Below, in pieces: positions 43,436 through 55,600 of a DNA stretch of 64,000 bases; positions within the stretch are counted from its first letter, which is position 1; every line of letters begins with the position of its first letter. A program made the position numbers and the translations under genes. The stretch covers positions 3,472,001-3,536,000 of the forward strand of contig CM034137.1 of the NCBI GenBank assembly GCA_019914995.1, in the 5' to 3' direction. The DNA is from Acanthochlamys bracteata. Taxonomy: Eukaryota; Streptophyta; Magnoliopsida; Pandanales; Velloziaceae. The notes beneath the pieces are model-generated. The model searched no databases, was not told the origin of the DNA, and was given only the letters and a program-made list of their open reading frames with translations.

Positions 43436-46400
43436 GCACGCGCCACTCTATTTTGCTGATTGCTGGTAGCTATCTTCTTTTACCGTTGAATTTTGTTTTA
43501 CTTCTTCTCCACAGAACATAATTCATTCAATGTTCTGGGCTAGTATTGTATGAAGACTTTGAGGACAGCTTGAGAGTAACAGACAAATGTAATAGGGGAA
43601 TAAACTGCCAAAATGTGAGGGAAATGACTTAGGTCTAGTAATAAATCAATATGCAACTCGCATAAAATTTTCAGTAGTCAATGCCCCTGGCCACCTGCAT
43701 GATCATATTGCTTAGGTTCAGAAACAGTGTTTATGCACATCAACTTGTAGTTGCTTTTGGTAACCTTTTAAGCAGAAGTCGCACTCGTTAAGGTACTCCA
43801 CATAGGGTCTTGTCCTTTGTTATTGTGAAATTCTTCTCCATTTAACTCACTGATTGAATCAAATTTCATTAATCAAAATAAACAAGTACTCTGGATTTGT
43901 TTTATCATTGTGAGAACATCTTGCTTGGTTCCACATGTACTGGATTAGAAATACAATTGGTCATGTTTTTTGTAATCAAAGCCAGCTTTGAGGTTTGCTT
44001 TTGTAGTCTCAATAGTTACTATCCTTCAAACTTGTTTTATATGGTTATTCATTCTATTATTAGAAGGTTTTTTTAAGAACTTCTGGGTTTTCTGTATATA
44101 ACTTGTCGTAGACTTTATTTTTATTCTAATTTCTTTCCAGAAGCAGGTTGCTGATCTAGCAGTTAATTAATTAGTGATGCAGTAATAACCAGAATGTTAG
44201 GGGGTGTGGTCGTTGTCTTTTTGAAGAAATGTAACAAGTTTCTATTCTAAAAATTTTATCATAAAAGTTCTAACTACAAAGAGAAAGGTTTCTCCTCTTT
44301 CTTGTGGTACTCATCTAGTTTTGTCAACTAGAGTTGAGCCTCAAGTAATGAAATGATTTATTCCAAAGGAAGCATAAAATAGCCAAAAATATATTTCCGT
44401 GATGACAATGTTGGCACATGTTTTAGATGGGCTGAAGGTTTGTCATGGTCAGATTATTGTGTTCAGCTCCACATTTACCACTAAACAATCTTGAGACAGA
44501 TTTTTGTTTTGTAGTTAATGTTGAGTAGCTAAGCTTGTAAGATATGTTGATAACGCATCTTACCTCGGTTGTGCTAATATTAAGCATGCTACAATGAGAG
44601 CAGCACACAGTGAGCTAACATAGCTGTGATTGTCTGGTGCAGATGGTGGTGATGGTACAAGATACAACCATCAGGGTGGTCTCTGATGATCACTAGCAAT
44701 CAAGAGTTCAAAAGTTGAATGGATGAGGATGACTTAAGGTGATCCAGTAGTACATCCTACTTTCTGTATGCTAATGTTAGTAATAACAAATGGAAGAGGT
44801 AGAGTGGATGATGAGCGAAGCATTAGCACATACCCATGGCTGTTAGTTATGGTTGCTGGAGAAGGTGGTTGGAAATGAATGGTGGAACGAACAAGCTGCA
44901 GTAGTCTTTGTAGTAGTCTTTGCAGCTCAATATATGTAATTTTCCGTCTTCCCTTGTACTATTTATTAAACGTAGTAGTGGATCTTGAATGTTAGAGACC
45001 ATCCCTTAAATCATGATGTGAGCAAGTCAGATTTCATTTGAATAACCTGTTTTATGCAGAAATGTCTGAATGCCTTATTTGGACATGATTTCTTCCTTAT
45101 CTGTTGTGTCCAGCGTATTTCATTTCAATTTTGAAGTAAAAGAAAGAAAAGTTTCTTGTAGATACAGAATTCGTGAAGGAATGACAAACTTTTCGACGTG
45201 TTTACGTACCCTTCTAAATTCACTTACATCATAAAATACATTACAAAATTAAAATAAATTATTCTTATTAAAAATTTATTTTTTAAAATTTAATTTTAAA
45301 ATTTATTTATAATATAAAATAATTATAATATTTTTTTTATTAAATATTTTTAATTTTATTTTTATTTTTTAAACTTATTTTTGAAAAAATAAATTTATGT
45401 TATAGTAAGCACGCCCTTATTCAAACTCTGACGTGTTGTCGTACTATCTTAAACGATATTGCGAGTTGAACGGACTTGTACGACAGAACTAATTTTCTTA
45501 CTGTGAGTTCTTATATCATCATGTTCACTTCGAATATTCGTTCAAGTGCTTACATCAGTATGATCTCAGACAATTTTTGAGCTTTAACTTTGGAGTGTTG
45601 CAAATTTATCCCAAGAATATCTCTTTCGGTCTTTGGTGGAATGGCAACGAAATACTGTTTAATATGAATTCCATCCATGTGAGATCTAACAATAGTTTTG
45701 TCCTTTTCTGTGTCTTTGCTCAAAAGAAATGTGGCCAGTGCAACCAATGTTACCGGCATATCAAATATGATTCCACTTTCAATATTTTAATAAAGCATAG
45801 ACGCCTAGGATGATTTTGTATCAACTATATGCCTTCAATAGTTTCCCATTTCTATTTGAGTTGTTAGTTTCTGATAGGTAGCCGTATCTTGCAAGTGGTC
45901 ATTGTGGGACCTTGCCGGTTTACATCTTATGTACGTCAACAATTATGCAATCATAGTTAATAGTGATTATATAGATCTAGATAAGCATTTTCGGATTAAG
46001 CTGAGGACATGAAAAGCCAAGTTAGTGAAAAGGAAAGCCATCCTATCTCATCCATCATCAAGGTGGGACCTATTTAGATGCTGCCATTGGTTAATTCCCT
46101 TAAAATATCTCCTCCCCAAGTTCACTTTCCAAACGAAAAAGAAAACTTATAAACTTTCTATTTTTAGGTTGCGAAGCTACTGCCGCTTGCCTGCAACCAC
46201 TGCTTGCTTATTTCCTGAATTGGCTATATATCTCTTCTGTGATTTCATCTTAGTTGATTATCATCATAACTGTTTGTTGCTTGATCTGTTGAACTGTTTG
46301 AATCGAGTTATTATGTGGACTACACTAACAGTATTTCATCTGAAAATAAAATTACTGAAACCGATAATGCAGTCTGCAGAGAACCGTAAGCCATCGTTCC

Positions 46401-46770
46401 CCTTCTTTAGTGTGTTAAACTACAATTTTACTAGAATTAGCTAGATAATGATCTTGCTAATTTTTAGAAGGACGTAATTTTTCTAGCTCCCATCCAGTCA
46501 GAACACTTACAAAAATTGTTTGTCTTTTACAAATGTTTTTATTTATGAGGAGATAAAGAGAGAACTAATTTTTAGATCCAAGTACAAAGTTTAAAACATA
46601 AAAAATGCAGAAACCAATAAGATAAGAGATTCTGGAAAGAAGAACGTGGGTGCTTATTACCCAAACGAATTATTATATTAATTTTTTTCTAAGTATGCAA
46701 TATTTGTACAGTGATGCTGTTTGTAAGAGATTTTCAGGAGATTCAGGTGAGTGTCGCTCAGATGCAGCAA
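43436..46770. other. CCCH/RING gene 3' region and spacer
   Basis: Transcript tail of unknown length followed by spacer. A possible acceptor at 44635-44640 (GTGCAG) could belong to a 3' untranslated exon. 45190-45410 is an AT-rich block with CGTGTTTACGTACCC at one side and the inverse GGGCGTGCTTAC at the other, resembling a small MITE. An evening-element motif AAAATATCT sits at 46102-46110 but no gene follows it. The 69-codon minus frame at 45550-45759 is protein-like but unidentified. Confidence 0.45.
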
Positions 46771-46779
46771 ATTTTGATC

Positions 46780-46941
46780 CGATTCAAAAATTGGAATAAA
46801 AACCGATCTAAAAAAATTGAGTTTGGATTAAATTTTAGTCGAATTCGAATTGATTTTGGATCGACTTAAAAATGATTCAAAATTTTAAACAGATTCAGAT
46901 CGGATTCGGATTGATCCGAAATTAATCCGTTTTTATATAAT

Positions 46942-46994
<53 letters not shown>

Positions 46995-47351
46995 ATTTAA
47001 TAATTAAAAATAATAGTAAAAATTTTGAACTTAATTTATATATATATAAATTTATTTTAATTTAACTAATTTTTATTTAATTTATAAATTTTGTCAAAAT
47101 TAATATTTTTTTTGAATATATTATAATTAATAATTTATATATATTATTATTAAAAATTTATATTTATAATTTTTATTTTAATAATTTTAATTATTAAATA
47201 GATCGATACGAATTTGATCCGATTATAAATAGGTTAGTTTAGGATTGATAATTTTGACCCATATAAATAAATAAGTCGAATTGAAAGTTTTGATTCAGTT
47301 ATTATATAGATCGATTCGAAACCGATCTAAAAATCCGAATTGCCATTCCTA
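46780..47351. repeat. Interspersed repeat, family A (second copy)
   Basis: Ends TTGCCATTCCTA and shares long stretches with 5225-5838: the AT-rich core and phrases such as TTTTAATTATTAAATAGATC. It contains a TA dinucleotide run of about 40 bases at 46946-46988. The left end is diverged and no target duplication was found. Confidence 0.6.
46946..46988. repeat. TA microsatellite
   Basis: An uninterrupted run of about 21 TA units inside the family A repeat. Such runs are likely to vary between individuals. Confidence 0.9.
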
Positions 47352-48731
47352 GTGTTAGTGATCAAGAATGTACACTAGATATTAACAGTGCACTTTTTTT
47401 GGAGTTAAGTTCTTCGTAGTTAGGCTAATGCAACTTTTGCTAACGTAGAAACATCTCTTATATGATTCTTCATATTTAAAAAATAATACTATCAAAGGGG
47501 ACGGTTAAAACGCTTAAACAAATACATTTTTTTAAATTAAATTTATTTTGGAGTTTAAAAAAATAAATTTAGCTTATAATATTTATACGATATCTAATTT
47601 ATTTATTTAATTAAAAATTTAAAATTCATTAAAAATTTATTAATGTGCAACTTTTTTGATTTGATATCAGGATCTGAATTTTTTTTATGGTTAAAATTAA
47701 TTTTAATAGATGAAAGTGAGTGTGGTTTGAATTAAAATTTTTGTTTTGATATCATACAAGCAATTAGTTGATTCAAAAAATTAAAATATTTAAAAATCCA
47801 TTATTATGTTAAATCTTAATTTTTAATAAATGTATTTTACAAAAAAAGGTTTTATTGTGTCACTTTTCTTATCTCAATCCACTATTTTGGCGGAACTCAT
47901 AAACTTCAACACGGAAATGAGACACAATTTGTCTCTACTGTTATATGGCTATTATTAGTTGACATGGAAATGAAATTGCAAATAAATATGTTTTGTGTGA
48001 ATGGATATTTGACTAAAAACAGAGAGAGCAGAATCCACATGTGCCCGGGCAGCGGCAAACCTCTCGTGGCTGTGCATCCGAGCAAAAAAGAAAAAGTTCC
48101 AAAGAGAAAAGTATTAGAAGCCGTGGTCGGCTCCCGGTCACTACTCAACAAATCAAGCGCGTAACTTTCCTGTGAGAAATGAACTAATGCCCAATCCCAC
48201 TACTAATCACAACAAACAAATATTTTCTTACAAAACAAATTAAAAAAGGAAAAGAAGTGAAGAGAACTGTTCTTTGCTTTTTAATATTAAAAATATATTT
48301 TAATTACATTAATTTATTTTCTCTCATTAAATTTATAATTCGAACTTATTTTGCACATTTTAATTTATTTAAACTTATAAGATTTATCTTTAATTCACTT
48401 TTGAATTCAATTCTATCAAATTTAATTCTTATTTTTTAATAATTATAACACATACTAAGGACGTATATAAACTTTAATTCAAAATTTTTTAAAAAATATT
48501 TTGAACTTATTTTCAAATCAAAATAAATACAAAAATTAAAAACAATTTTTGTTAAAAATTTCACTTCCAAAATTTAAATTTAAAACTATAAAATTTATCT
48601 AAAAACTCGCTGTTAATAATAATAAATTATTTGCAAATACAATTATTTAAAAATAAATTATTTTATAAAATTAGTTTAAAATAATTTATTTAAAATTTAT
48701 TCACAAACTCAATTCGTTAGAGTACCTCTCT
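47352..48731. other. AT-rich spacer
   Basis: No supported gene. A short less AT-rich patch at 47960-48170 has open frames on both strands, none resembling a known protein. The rest is poly-A/T-rich with many AAATTT runs. Confidence 0.5.
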
Positions 48732-48739
48732 CTAAGGAC

Positions 48740-49539
48740 CACAGTTGTCAGACCCGGACCAACCTATCCGGATTGATCCGGACGGTAAACCGGTCTGAGT
48801 TTACAAAAAAATTGTTTATGCAATCGACCCGTTTTGATCCGATTTAACCCGTTCTGACCCGCTTTAATCCGATTGACTCGCCCATCCGGATCAAACCGAG
48901 TTGAAAAAATTTTTAAAAAGTTAATCTAAAAATTTTAAATTGATGATATATTTAATGCAAAAATAATTGTTAATAATCCTATGTTGAAAAATGATATGTA
49001 GTTTAGATTTAGCATTTCGATGTGATAATGCAAAAAATATAATTGATTATTTTTTATTTGTAAATATCAATTATTAGTGATTTTTAAATTTTTTATATTG
49101 TAAAATATTTAGACTCAAATATGTATACCTAAAAAAGTTAGTTATCTCTCTTTTATAATTTATATATTTTATGGTTTTATTTTTTTCTAATCTTCTAATT
49201 TATTTTAAAATTTTTATTTATAAATTTTAGTTGTTATTATTATTATTGGTGATGACAATTATGGTGGCAATACTTTAATTTTGCTGTGATTATTATTGCT
49301 GTTATTGTTGATAGTAATGACATAATAAAAATACTCTAATATTTTATTATGATTGCTATAGCTATTATTATTATTAGTATCATTAGCAGTAAATTTCTTA
49401 TTATTATTATTATTATTAGTTAAAAATACTTTAATATTATTGATCCGACGGTTCGATCGGTTGACCCGGCGGTTCAACCTAAAAACCGTGATTCGGACAA
49501 TTTTTCGATTCAATATCCGGTCTGATTTTTAGGACTATG
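48740..49539. mobile_element. hAT MITE, family B copy 1
   Basis: An 800-bp element flanked by perfect 8-bp duplications CTAAGGAC (48732-48739 and 49540-49547). The termini CACAGTTGTCAGACC and the reverse complement of the right end, CATAGTCCTAAAAATCAGACC, are imperfect inverted repeats. Its left half closely matches the reverse complement of 62412-63034, sharing TGTTTATGCAATCGACCCGT and GTGATTTTTAA. An 8-bp duplication indicates the hAT superfamily. No transposase sequence is present. Confidence 0.9.
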
Positions 49540-49585
49540 CTAAGGACCAATCATTTCCCGCCAAGACCACTCATATGATCCCCAC

Positions 49586-49595
49586 TACACGTGTC
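49586..49595. promoter_or_regulatory. ABRE/G-box motif
   Basis: TACACGTGTC with core CACGTG at 49588-49593, about 1.1 kb upstream of the PYL gene. It fits an abscisic acid response element, but a single distal copy is weak evidence. Confidence 0.35.
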
Positions 49596-50010
49596 TGATA
49601 TCGCACGTTACCTGATCTGACGGTTTACTTTAGATTGATACCGGTGGTAATACCTACTGTTTCTCCTGTCTTTCAGGAGTAGTACTTTTAATTTGTTGAG
49701 TACTTTTAGTAATTTATTTCTAATAATTCAACAATTTTTTGAAAAACATTTTTTGGTATTTCCAATTGCGCCTTATTATACATTTTTTAATAAATTTTTT
49801 ATATATTTATTATTATTAATTTTATAAAATAAAAATAAAAAATGTTTTTAAAAATATAATAAAAGAATTTTTTAATTTGAAAAATATATTTTATAATTAT
49901 TTTTAAATATTCGTTTAAGTTCGTGACTCTCTGGTGTTATCTAGAGCAAGCAATTAATTAAACTTGAAATAGTAATAACTAATAAGAAATTAAAACCGAT
50001 ATATAAGAAA

Positions 50011-50070
50011 GTTAGATAGTATAATTATAACCGTTTCTCCTCTCATACTATCTAACTACCTTCCAATCAA
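50011..50070. repeat. Hairpin and inverted copy of the PYL start region
   Basis: GTTAGATAGTAT (50011-50022) and ATACTATCTAAC (50046-50057) form a perfect 12-bp stem. In addition 50031-50070 is the reverse complement of 50711-50750 with one mismatch in 40, where the latter spans the upstream ATG of the PYL gene at 50735. Weaker similarity continues about 18 bases beyond 50070. Confidence 0.9.
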
Positions 50071-50519
50071 TTTAAACTTAAAATTTTTAATTAGTTACTA
50101 TCATTGCCTCATTGGAAGCCAGGCCCCACATCACCATGGTAAAATATGTAAACTAATTAGCGCCCTGTGTAGCACTACCCACAAAAGTTTAATTAATTAC
50201 CAAAAAGCCACTGCCGACAAGTTTAATTAGTATGGCTGCTCTAACCCGCACGATGCCGATATTTTCTTCTTCAAAAATATACATAACGAATTCGTGTTTA
50301 GGTCCGACCCGTTCGCAACTGTTTGCGTGAGTCTGACGCAGTAATCGGGGATAATTTGAAGGGTAAATATGGAATTACCTTGGGATAAATTAGGGATTGG
50401 GCAAATTGGTGCGTGAATTAGGCAGGGATTTGTGGGTCCAACATTTTATTATTAATGCTTGTCGATTTTTATCCCCCCGAGCGGTCTTTGGTCCGATTCG
50501 GTACTACTAGTAGTAATAC

Positions 50520-50734
50520 AAGAGAGAAAAAGAATTTTAGAGAGAGAAACTGAGAGAGAGAGGGCTGAGTTCGTTGCAGAGATTTAAGAGCGGGAACGAG
50601 CAACAGAGAGACATATATAATAAGAGAAGATACAGTCAACGGGTTTCGAGAGGGTTTCGTTTTCCAGTGTTCTGGAGATTGAACAGAGAGAGGTTTTGGT
50701 AAGGTTTGATTTGATCGGAAGGTAGTTAGATAGT
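50520..50734 (+). promoter_or_regulatory. PYL gene leader with GA-rich tract
   Basis: Just before the first possible start is a purine-rich tract (GAGAGAGAAACTGAGAGAGA at about 50541-50560), typical of plant 5' leaders and GA-box binding sites. No clear TATA box was seen in the 200 bases above it. Confidence 0.4.
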
Positions 50735-52647
50735 ATGAGAGGAGAAACGGCGGCGAAGACACAGGCGGCCGCGCCAGCAGTGGCACCGATATGGTGGTTG
50801 GGAGAGATGAACGGTGGAGGATGCGGTGTGAGAACGGCAGAGGCGAACGACTACATAAGGAGATACCATAAGCATGAGCCTCGCGACAATCAGTGCAGTT
50901 CCGTGCTTATCAAGCATATCAAGGCTCCACTTCATCTTGTAAGATGTCGTTCGCTTTCCATGTCTCTGAGTCTCCTCTGTTTTACGAGATTTTTCTTGTG
51001 TTTTTGTCCGTTTATTAATGATTTTGATTCGTCTGAAAATTAGTTGTACAAGATCTGAATTCATCTGGTTGCAATTCTGTTAATGAGATTTGATCATTTA
51101 ACTCGGTAGCTCATTGATTCGATCATTTGATTAAGGAATCGAGAGTTTGCGATCTGAATGATTGATTCGTTGGTTGAATATTTTCTGGTGATTGATTCAG
51201 TTTTTGTTTGGTGGTATATTTCAGGTCTGGTCGCTGGTGAGAAGGTTTGATCAACCGCAGAAGTACAAGCCGTTCATCAGCAGATGCGTGGTACAGGGAG
51301 ATCTTGAGCCAGGAACCGTGAGAGAGGTCAACGTGAAATCTGGCCTTCCAGCAACAACGAGCAGGGAGAGGTTGGAGCGTCTTGATGATAACGAGCACAT
51401 TCTGAGTGTTAGGATTGTAGGTGGTGATCACAGGCTCAAGGTTTGTTTTGTCTCTATTTTGGTTGTCATGGTTCAGCAACTTTTGATTTTTTATTGATTT
51501 TAACTGTCAGTTTTTCATTACTTGTTATTTTGGCCTACGCTGTTTTGCATAATGAGGATGCTGTTTCTCATGAATTAAGGTGTTAAGTTGCCTTTCTAGG
51601 TTGAGTAGTTTGCCTTTTTGCAAGAAACGTGTTGTGTTCGATTTTCGTTGTTCTGGTTTTGTATTGCTTGATCTTCTCAGTTTTTGGAGTATCTATATAT
51701 GTTATTTCTAGTTATCTATCTGCAGATCTGCAGTCAGTTCTTTGTATTAAGTGTTTGGGTTTTCTGATAACCAGTATTTTTTGTGTTCATAAGTTTCTTT
51801 CGAGATGTGTCTTCTGAGATTTCAGTTATGTAATTTTATTTAATATGAAGTTTGATTCAGCATGTGGCAATGCCATTGCGTTTGTGATCATTGCTCTATA
51901 TAGTCAACTTATACAGGAAGAAATTGGTATGTTATAGGACAATCCATTTGCATTCTGCAGAATATCTATGCTTATAATTTTGTTTTAAGTTTTACGGCTT
52001 AGTTTGTATTTTGGAAGTCAGCTTGCTAAATTCATACTCAGCATGCTCATTTTTATTTTGTCATGCATTTTATGGCACATACATGGAATTTTTTCATTTC
52101 AACCAGAAATTTGAACATTTGGAACTAATCTTCAGTTAATATGAGTTTAGGTGTTACACTCATGTAATTTGGGAGTCTGCCTGGTGTTTTGCTTTTAATG
52201 GCATGTGTTCTTTTTATAGTCCTTCTAGAAGGCTTGGTTAGACTGGCTAGTAAATAGAACTGTCTGAAAAAGTTGTAGCCTATTTAGTCATGGTTAGTCA
52301 GTTAGTGCTCTTTAAGGTATAGGTGGGGCAGGTCACTTGTATAGGTCACAGGTGCCCATTTAGCTGATGTAAATTGTTTTATCTAGTTACTGTTTCATTG
52401 ATGCGGGTTTTTGCTGTTGGTTTGTCAGAACTATGCCTCTATTTTAACCCTTCACCCAGAGACCATTGAAGGAAGACCTGGTACCATGGTGATCGAATCA
52501 TTTGTGGTTGATGTGCCTGAAGGTAACACGAAGGATGAGACATGCTACTTTGTGGAGGCTTTGATCAAATGCAACCTCAAATCTCTGGCTGATGTATCAG
52601 AACGCCTTGCCATCCAGGACCAGACAGAACCTATTGATCACTGTTGA
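50735..52647 (+). CDS. Abscisic acid receptor, PYL8/PYL9 type
   Basis: Three exons: 50735-50938, 51225-51440, 52429-52647. From 50735 the product is 212 residues; from the second ATG at 50807 (MNGGGCGV) it is 188, matching PYL7-10, so 50807 is the likelier start. A soluble START-fold receptor that binds abscisic acid and then inhibits clade A PP2C phosphatases. Visible signatures: [19 protein letters not shown], the ligand lysine in [28 protein letters not shown], gate SGLPA (83-87 in the short form), GGDHRL latch (HRL 113-115), and a C-terminal helix [18 protein letters not shown]. Intron positions after APLHL and DHRLK match this receptor subfamily. The tail ends DHC, where relatives usually end DRx. 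Appears fully functional. Confidence 0.96.
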
Positions 52648-55600
52648 ATCCATAGTGTTCAATTTGTTGGTGGTAGTTAGGAATGTGCAGGTGAATGAGG
52701 ATATAGCTTTTTGAAACTCTGTTGGTTCCAGTTAGCTCATTGAGAAGGACCGTTGTAGTTTCACCGCTCATCTAGTGACTCCTTTCTTACCTTTTTCCTT
52801 ATAGGATTTTTCCAGTGCTGCTGGTTTAGTGCAATCTTATCCCCTGTTCGGAGTTCGCTCTCTTCAATTATTCTGATCTAACCACAATGGTTATCATGTA
52901 AATACCAATATTTCCATGTGTGGCGGATTTTATTCACAATCTGATGTTGCTTGTAGGATGAGTGCTGCGTGCGAGCTGAAAATCGGAGTCTTTCTTGCTT
53001 GAGTTGCTTCCACTTTGTGTATATAGTGGCATCTTTACCTGTACCATTTTGTAGGCACGTTAGTTTTTGTTCATGAACTAGATTAATGTTGGAAATGCCT
53101 TATTTCCAATCTTCCTTTGCTTACTTGTGTACGGCTGTACCAAACACTAGCTTATTTAATGGTTATGTTTTCTCTTTAAAATGAAATTCATTGATCGGTG
53201 TTCCTAGCAGTTTCACTTTAGATAGGTCATTGTCATGGCGTGAGGGCAGAGGCCATGGGGATACCATGGATTCAAATAGCAAATAGCTGATAGAAATAGG
53301 ATTGGTCTGAGTTGTGGGGGATGGGGACAGCCAGTGGTTGCTATGAACTGCCATCATGTGCTTGGAATCTTATTTTCTCTCTCGAGATCAAAACGCCAGG
53401 GCAGGGCAGGGCAGGGCAGGGGCAGGAGCAGCAGCAGCAGGCGATATGGATGGGCTATGAGTGCGACGAGGCGAATGCGCGCGCTAGTAGGGTGCTTTTA
53501 GTGTGTGGTTTGCGTCCAGACGACACAATGCGACACAGTCTTGATAAAGACTTGCATCTGCTAACCTTTCGTTCGAGGGGGAATGAACTTAAAACCCTTA
53601 TCCTTGAGTATTTCCCCTGCCCCTCTCTAACTTCCAACTCGTTATCTTAATGAATTCATTATATTTATTCGATTCAAATACAGTTATACTATGTTTCTTT
53701 AGATTCAGTTGGCTTTCTTAGTTTGTTTATGTTATTTCTTATTGAGTATAACTTCAAATTTTTCCGAGATATCGGGTGGATGAGTTTATAGCTATTTTTA
53801 GTACACAAGAGTTGATGCTTGTCCAGATCTTTTTAATTTTTTCTTGAAGTGGGTAGCACGAATCTCTTAAGCTTGAAACGATTGGTTGTCTGTTTGATCC
53901 AACGTCTTCTGGCTCTACAAGCATGTGATGCATGATGGATTGTTTTGTTGTTTTTAAAATCCGGTCGTTGAGAATGGTGTGTACGGCTGAGGGAGGACCT
54001 TATTAAACAAAACTTTAACCACAAAAATTGAAGGAGAATAAGCAAACGTATACTCTCTGTTGCTAATTTGATTGGTTGTAGTGTCTATTTGTCGATGTCT
54101 AACTCATTATTCGCTAAAACTATATCATTTGAAGGAAGGCTGTAATTGTATTTTCTAGCATATGGTGAAGAAAGAAGGTCTTTAAAAGAATGTTTTTGAA
54201 CCTTTAAAATCCGATGTGTGTGCTGTGTTATTGTTTTCCCTGAAGCATTTCACTAGATTTGTCGTTGGAGACGACAGGATCTTGTTTATTATAGGGAACT
54301 TTCGTTTTGGCGTATATTGCCGTTGCCACTTCCGAGGCCAGATAAGAGAACTTTGAACGTAAGAGCGTTGAAGGATTTTTTGTTATATTTGTTTCACATA
54401 AATGAGTTATTTCCTGTGAAATTGAACAACAATGGGCCACTAAGCTGGGGCCCAAGATGATCCAACTTCCTTACAGTGACGATCTGATCCATTGAAAGTG
54501 GAAAATTAAAGAGCGAAGCAACATGTGAAGAACAACAAAAGTTATTTAAGTGGGCTTGTGAAGGTGGTGCGGTCGATGTCTTTCGTCCATGCAAAAAAAC
54601 ATAGAAAGTTGATAAAGAGAGAGATGTGGACGTGGGTCTGAAACCCACTTCCAACAGTTGATTGTAGACATGCAGGATATCCGTGCTCTTTAAACTTAAT
54701 TACCCAAATTACTCACGGATCAGCTAGCCAGTTAAAAGTTTTAAGCTTACAATAATGCCCAAGAAATTTTGTTGTTGAATTATATTTCTCTTTCAGCGGT
54801 ATTATGTATTTTGTTTATCAAATAGTTCATTTTTATGGAAGATTCTACTGATTTTTTGGGTAGTATATTTTGGATATGACGTATATGTTATAATTTAATT
54901 AGTTTAACAAATTATATAATTTTATTCGTTGGCTTGTAGGAGTTACCGTTATAATAACTAGTGGGTAATTAATGCATTCTTTTTCTAAGTAGATCTTGAT
55001 CTTCTCTCTTTCCGCACCAGATCTGAAATTTTTTCGTCACTTCAAGTTTTTCTTTCAAAATTAATTAAAATTTCTAAAAGCAAAAATTGATCTAAGAAGA
55101 GCCTTATGGATCTAGATACTTTTTTATTTTATTTTTTAAAGTATTGTAAATTATTAAGTTTGTAGATCTGAAAATTATGATATATGAAAAATTTATTGTT
55201 ATATTGAAGTACTAAATTCTAATAAATTGGTAACTGAATAAGAATTTTAGTAAAAAAATAACTTTTCATTAGGGTCGTTTTTTTTGTCTTAATTATGAAA
55301 ACGTTTACATCTTTTCGTTGCTGGTTGATAATTGTACGATCAATCGTTCATTTGGTCTCTTCGAATTTGATAATTAGAGGTATATATTATGTTATGCTTA
55401 TTTTAGTATCAACCGGGTGCTCGCTGATTAGCATTATCATGTATAACGATCATGAAATCCTTGTCCTGTTTAATTGAATTAGTATGGATGAATGCATCGA
55501 TGCTTAGCCTTGATTACAATGAATAGTTTTGCTATTGGTTTGCCAACTATTATTGGATGAATCATAGTGTTTGTGACTGCATGGATCAAGTTAAGACCAA

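Noticed and set aside
45550..45759. 69-codon minus-strand frame (MPVTLVALATFLLSKDTEKD...)
   Set aside because: Somewhat protein-like, but there is no recognised family and no splice-compatible neighbours.
46025..46444. 139-codon plus-strand frame
   Set aside because: Long, but the residues show no domain or signal pattern, and no splice or stop context supports it. AT-rich chance frame.
46946..46988. TA run considered as part of a CRISPR-like or promoter array
   Set aside because: Simple dinucleotide microsatellite in a eukaryotic repeat.
50726..51479. Minus-strand frames of 112 and 118 codons
   Set aside because: Shadows of the PYL exons on the opposite strand.
54394..54654. 86-codon minus-strand frame starting MEVGFRPTSTSL
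   Set aside because: Weakly hydrophobic, no motif, and no supporting promoter or homologous wording.
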